This document shows, in pieces, positions 44,157-53,989 of a stretch of DNA of 64,000 nt. Source of the stretch: Citrobacter sp. Marseille-Q6884 (GTDB lineage: Bacteria > Pseudomonadota > Gammaproteobacteria > Enterobacterales > Enterobacteriaceae); the NCBI RefSeq assembly GCF_945906775.1, contig NZ_CAMDRE010000001.1, forward strand, positions 930,001 to 994,000. The letters are read 5' to 3'. The notes beneath the pieces were generated by a model. It was not told the DNA's origin and searched no databases. It saw nothing but the letters and a program-made list of their open reading frames with translations. The translations under genes and the position numbers were made by a program. Every line of letters starts with the position of its first letter. The stretch's first letter is position 1.

Positions 44157-45293
44157 TTAGTGGTCGAGATACAGGTAATGCACCCAACTGGTCATACGCA
44201 GCAGGACTTTGCGCATCACTGACACATGCGAGAAATGGTCTGAATACACGGCGACTTGTGCGTAAATACCATCAGGCAACGCGTTTAAATCCGCATGTTC
44301 ATTCAGATCAATGGTGGCAATAACGCCTTCTGAACCGGGTGTGGAATTCAGGGATTGCAACGCCCCATTCGACTGATAGGTTCCCCCCGGAACAGCCGGA
44401 CTGATAGCCGTCAGTTTACCGCTAAATACTTGACCTGGAAGGGCATTAAACACAACTTCAGCCTCATCACCGGGTTCCAGTCGCAGCAATGAATTTTGAC
44501 GGAACTGGGCAATAATTTGCCGTTTTTGGTCCGGGATAAAAACCATGACAGGGCGCATAGGCAGCGCAGCCGCGTAGGTACCCGGCCTGATTAATACCTG
44601 CGTGATATAGCCATCGCTGGGCGCACGCACCACGGTTTGTTCAAGGTTAAATTCCGCTTCTGCCAGTTGTGCTTTCAGGCTGGCAATTTGTGAATGCTCA
44701 CCCAATACCATGCTGTCCAACTGACTCTGAATCTGTTGTTGCTCTGCGACGGAGGATTTTACCGACGCTTCCTGTGCCAGATAGTTTTGCCGCGCCGCAT
44801 CAATATCGCGCTCAGAAAAAGGATTCACTTTCGCCTGACTTCCCTGCGCGTAGCGCTGGTAATCTTTTGCCAGCTTGTCACGCGTCGCCTTTTCCTGTTG
44901 CGTGTTCGCTTTCATTTCATCCAGCTGCGCGGCGAGCGCCTGCTCTTTATGCTGCGCGGTGACAATATCAGCCTTCAGACGATCAACCCTCGCCTGGTAG
45001 CGCCCCGGATTCAGTTTAAACAGCACTTCACCTTTTTTAATCAGCGTGTTCTTCTTCTCCGTGACTTCTGTCACCACACCCGTTACCTGCGGCACAATCG
45101 GAATAGAAATGACCGCTTTTTGCGCCTTAAAAGTATACGGATGGTTATAATTCATCAGTAATATAAGTCCACTAACAATAAATATTCCGCCCAGCGCTGC
45201 TGTGGGTACAGTCCATTTATTGACAGGAATTTTAAAAATTTTAAATATAGACCATGCACACGCCACATAGGTCAAAACAATCAGTAAATCCAT
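44157..45293 (-). CDS. yiaV: Membrane-fusion (HlyD-family) protein YiaV
   Basis: A 378-residue inner-membrane-anchored periplasmic adaptor. Two hydrophobic stretches lie near the N-terminus (LLIVLTYVACAWSIFKIF; ALGGIFIVSGLILLMNY). A biotinyl-lipoyl-like domain follows (PIVPQVTGVVTEV), then a coiled-coil hairpin (~110-210) and a beta-barrel domain. Such proteins bridge an inner-membrane pump to the periplasm, but no pump gene is adjacent. The small membrane protein YiaW is 5 bp upstream in the same operon. A close paralogue, yibH, lies at 52851. Confidence 0.92.
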   Translation of the reverse strand: MDLLIVLTYVACAWSIFKIFKIPVNKWTVPTAALGGIFIVSGLILLMNYNHPYTFKAQKAVISIPIVPQVTGVVTEVTEKKNTLIKKGEVLFKLNPGRYQARVDRLKADIVTAQHKEQALAAQLDEMKANTQQEKATRDKLAKDYQRYAQGSQAKVNPFSERDIDAARQNYLAQEASVKSSVAEQQQIQSQLDSMVLGEHSQIASLKAQLAEAEFNLEQTVVRAPSDGYITQVLIRPGTYAAALPMRPVMVFIPDQKRQIIAQFRQNSLLRLEPGDEAEVVFNALPGQVFSGKLTAISPAVPGGTYQSNGALQSLNSTPGSEGVIATIDLNEHADLNALPDGIYAQVAVYSDHFSHVSVMRKVLLRMTSWVHYLYLDH

Positions 45294-45298
45294 TAATA

Positions 45299-45622
45299 TT
45301 ACTCCGCTGGAGAGGTTTTACCCTCGGCCAGTTTCTTTTCCAGATCAGCGACTCGAGCCTGAAGTTGGATAAGGGAAGGATCCGCACTCTGCATACCCCA
45401 CCCTCGCTCGGGGCGATAAAGCGTCGCCCAGATCCATAAAAATGGCCAAATAACATGCAGCGTAAACAGACTCACCCAACCCGCAACATGTATTGCATCG
45501 GCATGGGGATGATTACGTTTTTTTGCTATCAGATAGGGAATATCATGCAGAATAATAATCCCATAGAAAACCACCAGGAATACAAAAATAAGCACTCCTA
45601 ATGCAAAATAATCAAGGAACAT
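45299..45622 (-). CDS. yiaW: Small inner-membrane protein YiaW (DUF3302)
   Basis: A 107-residue protein with two membrane helices (ALGVLIFVFLVVFYGIIIL and WVSLFTLHVIWPFLWIWATL) and a C-terminal coiled-coil tail (LQARVADLEKKLAEG). DUF3302 family, always found with a YiaV/YibH-type adaptor, so the two probably work as a complex. ATG at 45622. Paralogue of yibI at 53990. Confidence 0.9.
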   Translation of the reverse strand: MFLDYFALGVLIFVFLVVFYGIIILHDIPYLIAKKRNHPHADAIHVAGWVSLFTLHVIWPFLWIWATLYRPERGWGMQSADPSLIQLQARVADLEKKLAEGKTSPAE

Positions 45623-45842
45623 ATTTGCCTCAGGGATTAAAATTTAAAAGTTTGTATGCTATTTGTTTTAAACAATAGAGTGGATAATACTAGTGGAATG
45701 ACCAGATTGAATGCAATTTGCTTATTTATATAACGATATATGTGTTTATATATACCCGTCGTCTTGCGGGCTGTGGATCATAACAGGATGGGTGAAGCAT
45801 GCCCGGCACGTAACCGGCTACCGGGCAATAAGTGGCGGGATA

Positions 45843-47381
45843 TTAAAACAGTCCCAGCGGTTTATCAGAGTAGCTCACCAGCAGGCATTTGGTCTGCTGA
45901 TAATGCTCCAACATCATTTTGTGGGTCTCACGTCCGATGCCTGATTGTTTATAGCCGCCGAACGCCGCGTGTGCCGGGTAGGCATGGTAACAGTTGGTCC
46001 ATACACGCCCCGCCTGAATACCGCGTCCCATCTTGTACGCCAGATTACCGTTACGGCTCCAGACGCCCGCACCGAGACCATATTGGGTGTCGTTGGCGAT
46101 TTCCAGCGCTTCCTCCATGGTTTTAAAAGTGGTGACGGCCAGCACCGGACCAAAGATCTCCTCCTGGAAAACGCGCATATTGTTCTTACCAAAAAGAATG
46201 GTAGGTTCGAGGTAGTATCCCTCTTTTAACTCCCCATCCAGTTGCTTACGCCGCCCGCCGGTCAGCACATCTGCCCCCTCTTTCTTACCGATATCGATAT
46301 AGTTGAGGATGGTCTCCAGTTGACCGTGCGAAACCTGCGCGCCCATTTGCGTTACGCTGTCGAGCGGGTTACCGCTGCGGATACTTTCCACGCGGCGAAT
46401 GGCTCTCTCCATAAAGCGTTCGTAAATAGACTCCTGAACCAGCGCCCGACTCGGACACGTACACACTTCCCCCTGGTTGAACGCAAACAGAGCAAAGCCT
46501 TCCAGCGCTTTATCAAAGAACGCATCTTCTTCATCCATCACATCTGCGAAGAAGATATTGGGCGATTTGCCCCCCAGCTCCAGGGTGACAGGAATAATGT
46601 TTTGCGTCGCATACTGCATGATTTGCTGTCCGACTTCCGTCGAACCCGTGAACGCCACTTTCGCAATGCGTTTTGATGTCGCCAGATACTCGCCGATTTC
46701 ACCGCCAGCGCCATTAACCACGTTCACCACGCCCGGCGGCAGCAAATCACCCACCACTTCCATCAGCAGCAGTACGGACAGCGGCGTCAGGCGCGCAGGT
46801 TTGAGAACCACACAGTTACCTGCAGCCAGCGCAGGCGCCATCTTCCAGCTCGCCATCAGCAGCGGGAAGTTCCACGGAATAATTTGCCCTACCACGCCGA
46901 GAGGTTCATGGAAGTGATAAGCCACGGTATCGCTATCGACTTCACTGATCCCTCCTTCCTGCGCACGAATACAGGAGGCGAAATAGCGGAAATGGTCAAT
47001 GGCCAGCGGCACATCTGCAGCGCTGGTTTCACGGATTGGCTTGCCGTTGTCCCAGGTTTCTGCCGTCGCCAGCAGCTCCAGATTTTGTTCCATTCGGTCA
47101 GCAATCTTGAACAGGATCGCCGCACGATCCTGCACGGAGGTATGCGCCCATTTATCTTTTGCTTTATGCGCGGCATCCAGTGCCAGGTCGATATCCTTCT
47201 TGCCGGAAGAGGCCACTTCGCACAGTAATTGCCCGGTGACCGGCGTCAGGTTCTGGTAATACTCACCGTCCACAGGTGCGACCCAGTCACCGCCGATAAA
47301 GTTATCGTATCGATTTTTTAACTTCAGAGGGTAACCATACTCGCCGGGATAAATACGCGTTGAAGGGGGGTTATTGGTCAT
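45843..47381 (-). CDS. aldB: Aldehyde dehydrogenase AldB
   Basis: NADP-dependent aldehyde dehydrogenase, 512 residues, that oxidises acetaldehyde and related aldehydes during stationary phase and ethanol exposure. The general base glutamate is in VTLELGGKSPN (~268). The catalytic cysteine is in NQGEVCTCPSRA (~306), and the nucleotide-binding TGSTEVGQQI is near 245. In E. coli it is driven by RpoS and CRP and repressed by Fis. Here it follows yiaY by 93 bp with a hairpin between. A GCCCGG/CCGGGC hairpin (45801-45826) follows its stop. Confidence 0.95.
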   Translation of the reverse strand: MTNNPPSTRIYPGEYGYPLKLKNRYDNFIGGDWVAPVDGEYYQNLTPVTGQLLCEVASSGKKDIDLALDAAHKAKDKWAHTSVQDRAAILFKIADRMEQNLELLATAETWDNGKPIRETSAADVPLAIDHFRYFASCIRAQEGGISEVDSDTVAYHFHEPLGVVGQIIPWNFPLLMASWKMAPALAAGNCVVLKPARLTPLSVLLLMEVVGDLLPPGVVNVVNGAGGEIGEYLATSKRIAKVAFTGSTEVGQQIMQYATQNIIPVTLELGGKSPNIFFADVMDEEDAFFDKALEGFALFAFNQGEVCTCPSRALVQESIYERFMERAIRRVESIRSGNPLDSVTQMGAQVSHGQLETILNYIDIGKKEGADVLTGGRRKQLDGELKEGYYLEPTILFGKNNMRVFQEEIFGPVLAVTTFKTMEEALEIANDTQYGLGAGVWSRNGNLAYKMGRGIQAGRVWTNCYHAYPAHAAFGGYKQSGIGRETHKMMLEHYQQTKCLLVSYSDKPLGLF

Positions 47382-47422
47382 GACCGTCTCCTTGCTGTAG
47401 GGGTACTACAAAGGGTAGACGG

Positions 47423-47445
47423 GGCTGGCGAAATATTCGCCAGCC
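47423..47445. other. Hairpin between yiaY and aldB
   Basis: GGCTGGCGAA (47423-47432) pairs perfectly with TTCGCCAGCC (47436-47445). The T-run is on the plus strand, opposite to the genes, so for yiaY it is a hairpin without U-tract. Confidence 0.6.
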
Positions 47446-47474
47446 TTTTACTGCTTTACGACAGATATCACGAA

Positions 47475-48626
47475 TTACATCGCTGCGCGATAAATCGCCA
47501 TGATCTCTTCATGGGTCGCCTGAATCGGGTTGGTGAAACCACAGGCATCTTTCAGCGCATTGGTCGCCAGCACAGCGATATCTTCTTCCTTCACGTTCAA
47601 CTCACGCAGGCCTGCCGGAATATCGACTTTCTGCGCCAGTTCGCGGATCGCAGCGATGCAGGCTTCCGCCCCTTTCTCTTCGCTCATACCCGCGACATTC
47701 ACGCCCATTGCGGCAGCACAATCACGCAGACGAGCCGCGGCCACTTTGCTATTGAATACCTGCACATGCGGCAGAAGTACCGCGTTGCACACGCCGTGCG
47801 GCAGATTATAGAAACCACCCAACTGGTGCGCCATCGCGTGAACATAACCAAGAGAGGCGTTGTTAAAGGCCATACCGGCGAGGAACTGCGCATAGGCCAT
47901 GGCTTCACGAGCCTGAGCGTTGCTGCCGTCTTCAACTGCGATGGTCAGATTTTCTGCAATCATCGTCACGGCTTTAAGCGCGCACGCATCGGTAATCGGC
48001 GTTGCCGCAGTGGAAACATAAGCTTCAATGGCATGGGTCAGAGCATCCATGCCGGTGGCCGCTGTCAGCGACTTCGGCATGCCTACCATCAGCGAGGAGT
48101 CATTGACGGACAACAGCGGCGTAACGTGTTTATCGACGATCGCCATTTTAATATGACGTGCTTCATCGGTAATGATGCAAAAACGGGTCATTTCAGACGC
48201 CGTACCGGCTGTGGTATTGATGGCGATCATCGGCAATTGCGGTTTTGCGGAGCGGTCAACGCCTTCATAATCACGAATATCGCCACCGTTCGCCGCCACC
48301 AGCGCAATGCCTTTTGCGCAATCATGCGGAGAACCACCACCGAGAGAAATAACGCTATCGCAGGCGTTTTCTTGCAACATTTTCAGGCCAGCAGCAACAT
48401 TACTGGTCGTGGGATTAGGATGCGTACCATCGTAAATTACACTGAAAATATCACGTTCCTGCAGTGCCTTTTGAATGTCGCCCGCCATCCCTAATTTGGT
48501 CAGCATGGCATCAGTCACGATTAACGTACGGCGGAAACCATATTCCGCCATTGTATTCATGGCATCCTTCAATGAATCAGCACCAATGATATTTACAGAC
48601 GGAATAAAAAAAGTTGAAGCAGCCAT
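47475..48626 (-). CDS. yiaY: Iron-containing alcohol dehydrogenase YiaY
   Basis: A 383-residue group III (Fe-dependent) alcohol dehydrogenase. The NAD-binding glycine-rich loop is GGGSPHDCAKG (~97-107). Metal ligands are in GMDALTHAIEAY (Asp/His ~195-200) and HAMAHQLGGFYNLPHG (~263-278). Related to L-threonine dehydrogenase-like and ethanol dehydrogenases; the natural substrate is uncertain. Position beside aldB suggests alcohol to aldehyde to acid chemistry. Confidence 0.92.
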   Translation of the reverse strand: MAASTFFIPSVNIIGADSLKDAMNTMAEYGFRRTLIVTDAMLTKLGMAGDIQKALQERDIFSVIYDGTHPNPTTSNVAAGLKMLQENACDSVISLGGGSPHDCAKGIALVAANGGDIRDYEGVDRSAKPQLPMIAINTTAGTASEMTRFCIITDEARHIKMAIVDKHVTPLLSVNDSSLMVGMPKSLTAATGMDALTHAIEAYVSTAATPITDACALKAVTMIAENLTIAVEDGSNAQAREAMAYAQFLAGMAFNNASLGYVHAMAHQLGGFYNLPHGVCNAVLLPHVQVFNSKVAAARLRDCAAAMGVNVAGMSEEKGAEACIAAIRELAQKVDIPAGLRELNVKEEDIAVLATNALKDACGFTNPIQATHEEIMAIYRAAM

Positions 48627-48725
48627 AATACGATCCTTAATTACTCAAAAGAGGTAAGAATCATACGAGTGAAAATTCTAACAAAGTATGATCGCGGTTG
48701 TTATTTTAATAACACGCAAAATAAA

Positions 48726-48756
48726 AAGCACATTAGGTTCATAATCTAATGTGCTT
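48726..48756 (-). terminator. Terminator of the selA-selB transcript
   Basis: AAGCACATTAG (48726-48736) pairs perfectly with CTAATGTGCTT (48746-48756). The minus-strand side is followed by TTTATTTT. Confidence 0.88.
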
Positions 48757-48813
48757 ATTTATGTCTACGGCTATTTTGTATTAATTCATTTTATTTATGC
48801 GTTAATTGTTTCA

Positions 48814-50658
48814 TTATTTTTCAGGAAACAGTAACGCATCGCGTAATAAATGGTCATTTCCCCGGCGACGGGTAAAACCAATACGGTCAAAATATTCCAG
48901 AATCTGGATAGCCAGTTTACGCCCCACGTTTAGTCGATCGCGGAAATCCGCCGCGCAGGTCGATCCTCGCTCCTGATCCAATTCACGGATCATATTGGCG
49001 AAGGCCACAATCCGATCGTTGCGGTAATAGCGATCTTTGACGATCGCCGTAATGATGCCTTGCTGTGCCGCCTGTCGTAATGCCAAACGCATCGCCTGCT
49101 CATCCGTACCGGTTTCTTTGGCCAGATCCCGCACCCACCAGGGTTCGTCGCCAAAAAGAGGTTCGGTCTTTTGCCAGATAGCCTGCTGCTCATCGCTGAA
49201 ACCCGCCTTATGATCGGGCAAGTGCAACCAGCCATGATGACTGTGGATCGCACCACTTTCGCGCATTTTTTCAATCAGCAGCAGCACCAGCGCTTCGTCT
49301 TCCATTGGCAAAGCCATACGACGCAGGCGTTCACGCCCCGGTCCCGGCTCATCGCGATGCTGTTCGTGGTACGTCGCCAGCGTATCAAGAACCTTGCGCT
49401 GCCAGCGAGCGGCAACGGGCGCATTCAACAAGCTGTATCCGGCCTGAATAAAACCATGTTGTTCAATCAGCGGACGCATACCCTCGCCATTGAGCTGTCG
49501 CGCCCACGCGAAGTCAGGAATATTCACCGCACCGCGCGTCAGATGTAAGGCCAGCACGTCGCCGTCATCCTGAGCATTTTCCAGTGCTGACAGCCACTGC
49601 AGATACTCCGGCTTACGCTTCCCGCGGCGTGGCGGGTTGAGCGTGACAACGCGTGCGCCCGCCAGCGTGGTGCGGGCTGAGATGTCGCGCAGCACCAGCC
49701 TGTCGTTATCCGCCAGCCACAGTGGGGTATCAAATACCAGCTCCGCCAGTGTCCCTTCGAGTAGCGAAATTCGCCCGGTCACATGGCTGGCCGCATGGTG
49801 AATGTGTAGCGGCTGCCACTGCATCAACGGTGCAGAATGCTCCAGAGACACGATCACACGGGTAAAAGCCTCCGGCGGCGCATCGGAAAGCAGCCAGTCA
49901 CCACGGTTAAGCTGTTCTTTCTCCGCATCACCGGCAATATTCAGCGCAATACGCTGCCCCGCATGGGCATGCTCCGTCGCCTGGTTTTGCGCATGCAAAC
50001 TACGCACGCGCATCGGTTTGTTCACGCCCGTCAGCCACAGCGTGTCACCCACGTTGACTTCACCACTGAGCGCCGTCCCCGTGACTACAAGGCCTGCGCC
50101 TTTTACCGTAAAAGCACGGTCAATCGCCAGGCGGAAGCTGTGGTCGCTTGCATGCTCGCGCGAAGATAACTGCAGCAAATGGTCGCGTAAAGCGTCGATC
50201 CCACGCCCTTCGCTGGCTGCGGTCACAAAGAGTTCTGCATCCGCAAAACCATAGTTCGCCAGCGTCGTTTGCACTTCTGCACGCACGTCATGAATGCGCG
50301 ACTCATCCACGCGGTCGGCTTTTGTCAGCGCCACGGTGAGCTGCGGATTGCCGGTCAGTTGCAGGATCTGCAAATGCTCCCGCGTTTGTGCCATCACACC
50401 GTCGTCGCAAGCCACTACCAGCAGCGCATGGTCAATACCTCCGACCCCCGCCAGCATGTTGGAAAGAAACTTTTCGTGCCCGGGAACGTCGATAAACCCC
50501 AACACGCGGCCATCCGGCTGCGGCCAGTAGGCATAACCGAGATCGATGGTCATGCCACGCTTTTTTTCTTCCGGCAGGCGGTCAGCATTCACGCCCGTAA
50601 TGGCCTGCAATAACGTTGTTTTTCCGTGGTCAACGTGTCCGGCGGTTGCAATAATCAT
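48814..50658 (-). CDS. selB: Selenocysteine-specific elongation factor SelB
   Basis: GTPase that delivers Sec-tRNA(Sec) to UGA codons by binding the mRNA SECIS hairpin. The 614-residue protein has the GTPase P-loop GHVDHGKTT (7-15), switch II DVPGHEKF and TKAD. The C-terminal ~240 residues are winged-helix domains; the last ones bind SECIS. The start overlaps the end of selA by 4 bp (50655-50658), so the two are translationally coupled. Confidence 0.97.
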   Translation of the reverse strand: MIIATAGHVDHGKTTLLQAITGVNADRLPEEKKRGMTIDLGYAYWPQPDGRVLGFIDVPGHEKFLSNMLAGVGGIDHALLVVACDDGVMAQTREHLQILQLTGNPQLTVALTKADRVDESRIHDVRAEVQTTLANYGFADAELFVTAASEGRGIDALRDHLLQLSSREHASDHSFRLAIDRAFTVKGAGLVVTGTALSGEVNVGDTLWLTGVNKPMRVRSLHAQNQATEHAHAGQRIALNIAGDAEKEQLNRGDWLLSDAPPEAFTRVIVSLEHSAPLMQWQPLHIHHAASHVTGRISLLEGTLAELVFDTPLWLADNDRLVLRDISARTTLAGARVVTLNPPRRGKRKPEYLQWLSALENAQDDGDVLALHLTRGAVNIPDFAWARQLNGEGMRPLIEQHGFIQAGYSLLNAPVAARWQRKVLDTLATYHEQHRDEPGPGRERLRRMALPMEDEALVLLLIEKMRESGAIHSHHGWLHLPDHKAGFSDEQQAIWQKTEPLFGDEPWWVRDLAKETGTDEQAMRLALRQAAQQGIITAIVKDRYYRNDRIVAFANMIRELDQERGSTCAADFRDRLNVGRKLAIQILEYFDRIGFTRRRGNDHLLRDALLFPEK

Positions 50659-52046
50659 TTCAGCATCATCTCCATAAACCGGGTCTCGTCTTCAAGACAG
50701 CGCAGATCCAGCCATAAGCGGCCATCATAAATTCGACCGATGACCGGTACGGGTAAGGTGCGCCAACGCGCAGCCAGCGCCTCAAGGCGGCTACCGCGCC
50801 CATCATGTGGCGTAAAGGTTAGCGCCGCGCTGGGCAGCCGATCAACAGGTAACGAACCGCTGCCAATCTGCGACAGGCAAGGCATCACGTTCAGGGCAAA
50901 CTCGCCGCCATAATGTTCTTCAAGCTGCGCCTGCAATTGCTGCGCCTGGTGGCGGATAGCCTCTTCGGTACGGGTAAGTAACCGCAGCGTCGGCAATTTC
51001 TCAGCCAGCGCTTCCGGGTGCAGATAGAGTCGCAGTGTCGCTTCCAGTGCCGCCAGCGTCATTTTATCCGCCCGCAACGCACGTTTCAGCGGGTGGCGCT
51101 GCAGACGGGCAATCATCTCTTTTTTACCCACGATGATTCCGGCCTGGGGTCCGCCCAATAACTTGTCGCCTGAGAAACTGACCAGGCTCACGCCTGCGGC
51201 AATCAGCTGCTGCGGCATCGGCTCCTTCGGCAAACCGTACTGACTGAGATCCACCAGCGAGCCGCTGCCCAGATCCGCAACCACCGGAATATCCTGTTCC
51301 TGACCAATGACCGCCAGCTCTGCCTCATCAACAGATTTGGTGAAGCCTTCAATGCTATAATTACTGGTATGCACCTTCATCAACAAGCCCGTGTTTTCAT
51401 TCACAGCCTGTCGATAATCGCTGGCGTGGGTTCGGTTGGTCGTGCCCACTTCTCGCAAAACACATCCGGCCTGGCACATGACATCCGGTATACGAAACGC
51501 GCCGCCAATTTCCACCAGCTCGCCGCGCGAAACCACCACCTCTTTGCCATTCGCCGTTGCGGCCAGCATCAGCAGCACCGCTGCGGCATTGTTATTGACG
51601 ATACAGGCGTCTTCAGCCCCAGTGATGCGACACAGCAACTCAGCCAGCGCACGATCGCGATGCCCGCGCTCTGCGCCGTCCAGGTCGTATTCCAGCGTGA
51701 CCGGCGTGCGCATCGCCTGCATGACCGCATCTATCGCCTCTTGCGCCTGCAATGCGCGCCCCAGATTGGTATGCAGAACCGTCCCGGTCAGGTTGATAAC
51801 CGGACGTAATGCGCTTTGTGATTCTCGCTCCAGCCGGGCATATGCCTCTTGAGCCCAGTCGTCGCACCATGCCGGGAGCACCTGTACATCACGAATCGTT
51901 TCCCTGGCTTCATCGAGCATATGACGAAGCAGGTCAACCACCCGGGTATGGCCGTGGGACTCACGCAGGGCAAGAAAGGCGCTATCGCGCAATAAACGAT
52001 CGATAGCAGGAAGCTGGCTGTAGAGTGAACGCATGTCGGTTGTCAT
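50655..52046 (-). CDS. selA: L-seryl-tRNA(Sec) selenium transferase SelA
   Basis: Homodecameric PLP enzyme that turns Ser-tRNA(Sec) into Sec-tRNA(Sec) using selenophosphate. It has 463 residues. The PLP lysine is in SFSGDKLLGGPQAG (~295). Start ATG 52046 (MTTDMRSLYSQLPA). The region just upstream has no free Shine-Dalgarno; it is folded in a hairpin. Upstream gene yibF is on the same strand and may be co-transcribed, as in E. coli. Confidence 0.97.
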   Translation of the reverse strand: MTTDMRSLYSQLPAIDRLLRDSAFLALRESHGHTRVVDLLRHMLDEARETIRDVQVLPAWCDDWAQEAYARLERESQSALRPVINLTGTVLHTNLGRALQAQEAIDAVMQAMRTPVTLEYDLDGAERGHRDRALAELLCRITGAEDACIVNNNAAAVLLMLAATANGKEVVVSRGELVEIGGAFRIPDVMCQAGCVLREVGTTNRTHASDYRQAVNENTGLLMKVHTSNYSIEGFTKSVDEAELAVIGQEQDIPVVADLGSGSLVDLSQYGLPKEPMPQQLIAAGVSLVSFSGDKLLGGPQAGIIVGKKEMIARLQRHPLKRALRADKMTLAALEATLRLYLHPEALAEKLPTLRLLTRTEEAIRHQAQQLQAQLEEHYGGEFALNVMPCLSQIGSGSLPVDRLPSAALTFTPHDGRGSRLEALAARWRTLPVPVIGRIYDGRLWLDLRCLEDETRFMEMMLK

Positions 52047-52049
52047 GAA

Positions 52050-52072
52050 AGGGCCTGGCTGTTGGTGGCCCT
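52050..52072 (-). promoter_or_regulatory. Hairpin over the selA ribosome-binding region (SECIS-like candidate)
   Basis: AGGGCC pairs with GGCCCT at the two ends of an 11-base loop, ending three bases before the selA ATG. A SECIS-like element that binds SelB and represses selA translation is known in the E. coli selAB leader. This hairpin is in the right place, but I cannot confirm the bulged-U and apical-loop details. Confidence 0.45.
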
Positions 52073-52144
52073 CCCCACAATGGAGAGGGATATCGATATA
52101 GGGAGGATTGTACCGTGACTTTGCTCAGGCGGACATAATACGCA

Positions 52145-52753
52145 TCAAGCCTTGGGTGGTTCCGTGCGGGCAAAACTTTCGCGTTGAAAGAGCGTTTCCA
52201 CCAGCTTGACCAACCGTGGTCGATCCACACACCAACCGGGTGAGACCCGACGGAAATTGAGATAGCCCACTGCGCAGGCAATGGCGATGGTGGCCAAGTT
52301 TACGGTGTCTGTTTTGAGCGTGCCATCTGCCAGATACCCTTCCAGTGCATCCAGACTGCGGGTAATTTTCTCACGCTGGCGCAACAGTTCGGTTTCCGAC
52401 TGCTGCGCTGCGGGTCGGGCCTGTTCACGAACCGACACTAAACCGGCATCCATAATACCGTCAGCCAGCGCTTCCAGCTGGCGAACCTTCAGCGCCGCCA
52501 GCGGATCGCGTGGCAACATGGCTGGCGCAATATCCAGCAGCTCAATATATTCCGCAATGATCGGAGAGTCATACCAGTATTCTCCCTCGTCGGTGACCAA
52601 CGCGGGCACTTTGCCTAACGGGTTATACCGCGCCACGCCATTTTCCGCGTTGTAGGGGAGTTCATTAACGAATTCAAACGTGATGCCCTTTTCCAGCAAC
52701 AGAATGGAAATTTTGCGTACAAAAGGGCTGGTGTAGCTACCAATGAGTTTCAT
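52145..52753 (-). CDS. yibF: Glutathione S-transferase-like protein YibF
   Basis: A 202-residue protein from ATG 52753 (MKLIGSYTSPFVRKI). The N-terminal thioredoxin-like domain has the glutathione site GKVPALV and DSPIIAEYIE (~65). The all-helical C-terminal GST domain follows. Substrate unknown. It precedes selA on the same strand by 98 bp. A frame extension to 52804 runs into the terminator of yibHI and is rejected. Confidence 0.93.
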   Translation of the reverse strand: MKLIGSYTSPFVRKISILLLEKGITFEFVNELPYNAENGVARYNPLGKVPALVTDEGEYWYDSPIIAEYIELLDIAPAMLPRDPLAALKVRQLEALADGIMDAGLVSVREQARPAAQQSETELLRQREKITRSLDALEGYLADGTLKTDTVNLATIAIACAVGYLNFRRVSPGWCVDRPRLVKLVETLFQRESFARTEPPKA

Positions 52754-52773
52754 GCCGTGTCCTTTTTGCCAAC

Positions 52774-52806
52774 AAAAAAACTGTGCCCCACGGTTGCGGG
52801 ACACAG
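52774..52806 (-). terminator. Terminator of the yibI-yibH operon
   Basis: CTGTGCCCC (52781-52789) with GGGACACAG (52798-52806), one mismatch, followed on the minus strand by seven Ts (52780-52774). Confidence 0.88.
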
Positions 52807-52850
52807 CCTAGTATGGCTCAGACTCTGATAAATGGCAGGTGACGATGGTC

Positions 52851-53987
52851 TCAATGATCCAAATAAAGGTAATGCATCCAACTGGTCATACGCAGCAGCA
52901 CCTTACGCATCACCGAAACGTGGGCGAAATGGTCGGAATAGACCGCGACCTGGGCATAGATACCATCCGGTAGGGCATCCACATCCGCGTTCGGTTCCAG
53001 TTCAATTGTCGCCAGTACGCCATCGGTACCGGGCACCACCGTTAGCGACTGCAATGCTCCCTGTGCCTGATACGAGCCACCAGGCACAACCGGCAAAATG
53101 CTGGTCAGCTTGCCGGAGAAAACCTGGCCGGGCAGCGCGTTAAACACCACTTCCGCTTCGTCACCAGATTTAAGACGCAGCAACGAGTTTTGGCGGAATT
53201 GCGCCACAATTTGCCGCTTCTGTTCAGGAATAAACACCATTACCGGACGCAACGGCAGTGCGGCAGCGTAGGTCCCCGGCCGGATGAGTACCTGCGTCAC
53301 ATACCCATTGCTGGGGGCGCGAATAATGGTCTGATCGAGGTTGTATTTCGCTTCTGTCAGTTGCGCACGCAGGCTAACAATTTGCGATTGCTCACCGTTA
53401 ACCATACTGTCTAACTGACTCTGAATTTGCGCCTGTTCAGCAACGGAGCCTTTCACTAAGGCATCCTGTGCCAGAAAGTTTTGCCGGGCATTATCGATAT
53501 CGCTTTCTGAGAAAGGATTCACGCGCGCCTGACTGCCTTTCAGATAGCGCTGATAATCTTTGAACAGACGGTCACGTTCCGCGGAAACCTGCGTGGTGTT
53601 GGCCTGCGCTTCCGCTAATTGCGCTTTTAAGGTCTCAATATTGTGCGTTGCTGTCACCAGGTCCGCCTGTAGCCTGTCAACCCGCGCCTGATAACGCACA
53701 GGATCGAGCTTAAAGAGCACCTCACCTTTTTTAATCAGCTGATTATTTTTATCCGTTACCTCGGTAACAATCCCCGTCACCTGCGGCGTAATGGGAATAG
53801 AAATAACGGCTTTTTGCGCGGTAAACGTATACGGGTGGTTATAGTTCATTAATAAGATCAGTCCCGCAACGATAAACACCCCGCCTAATGTCGCCGTCGC
53901 CAGCGTCCACTGATTCACTGGTATGCGGAATATTTTAAAGATGGCCCAGGCAAATGCCACGTAGGTCAGAATAATCAACAAATCCAT
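52851..53987 (-). CDS. yibH: Membrane-fusion (HlyD-family) protein YibH
   Basis: A 378-residue adaptor, the same length as YiaV and highly similar along its whole length: N-terminal helices (LLIILTYVAFAWAIFKIF), lipoyl-like PITPQVTGIVTEV, coiled-coil hairpin and C-terminus MRKVLLRMTSWMHYLYLDH. It differs most in the coiled-coil. It follows yibI by 2 bp. No transporter subunit is adjacent, so the partner is unknown. Confidence 0.92.
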   Translation of the reverse strand: MDLLIILTYVAFAWAIFKIFRIPVNQWTLATATLGGVFIVAGLILLMNYNHPYTFTAQKAVISIPITPQVTGIVTEVTDKNNQLIKKGEVLFKLDPVRYQARVDRLQADLVTATHNIETLKAQLAEAQANTTQVSAERDRLFKDYQRYLKGSQARVNPFSESDIDNARQNFLAQDALVKGSVAEQAQIQSQLDSMVNGEQSQIVSLRAQLTEAKYNLDQTIIRAPSNGYVTQVLIRPGTYAAALPLRPVMVFIPEQKRQIVAQFRQNSLLRLKSGDEAEVVFNALPGQVFSGKLTSILPVVPGGSYQAQGALQSLTVVPGTDGVLATIELEPNADVDALPDGIYAQVAVYSDHFAHVSVMRKVLLRMTSWMHYLYLDH

Positions 53988-53989
53988 GA

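Noticed and set aside
47511..48494. 327-codon open frame opposite yiaY
   Set aside because: Antisense shadow; the minus-strand yiaY gene explains the region fully.
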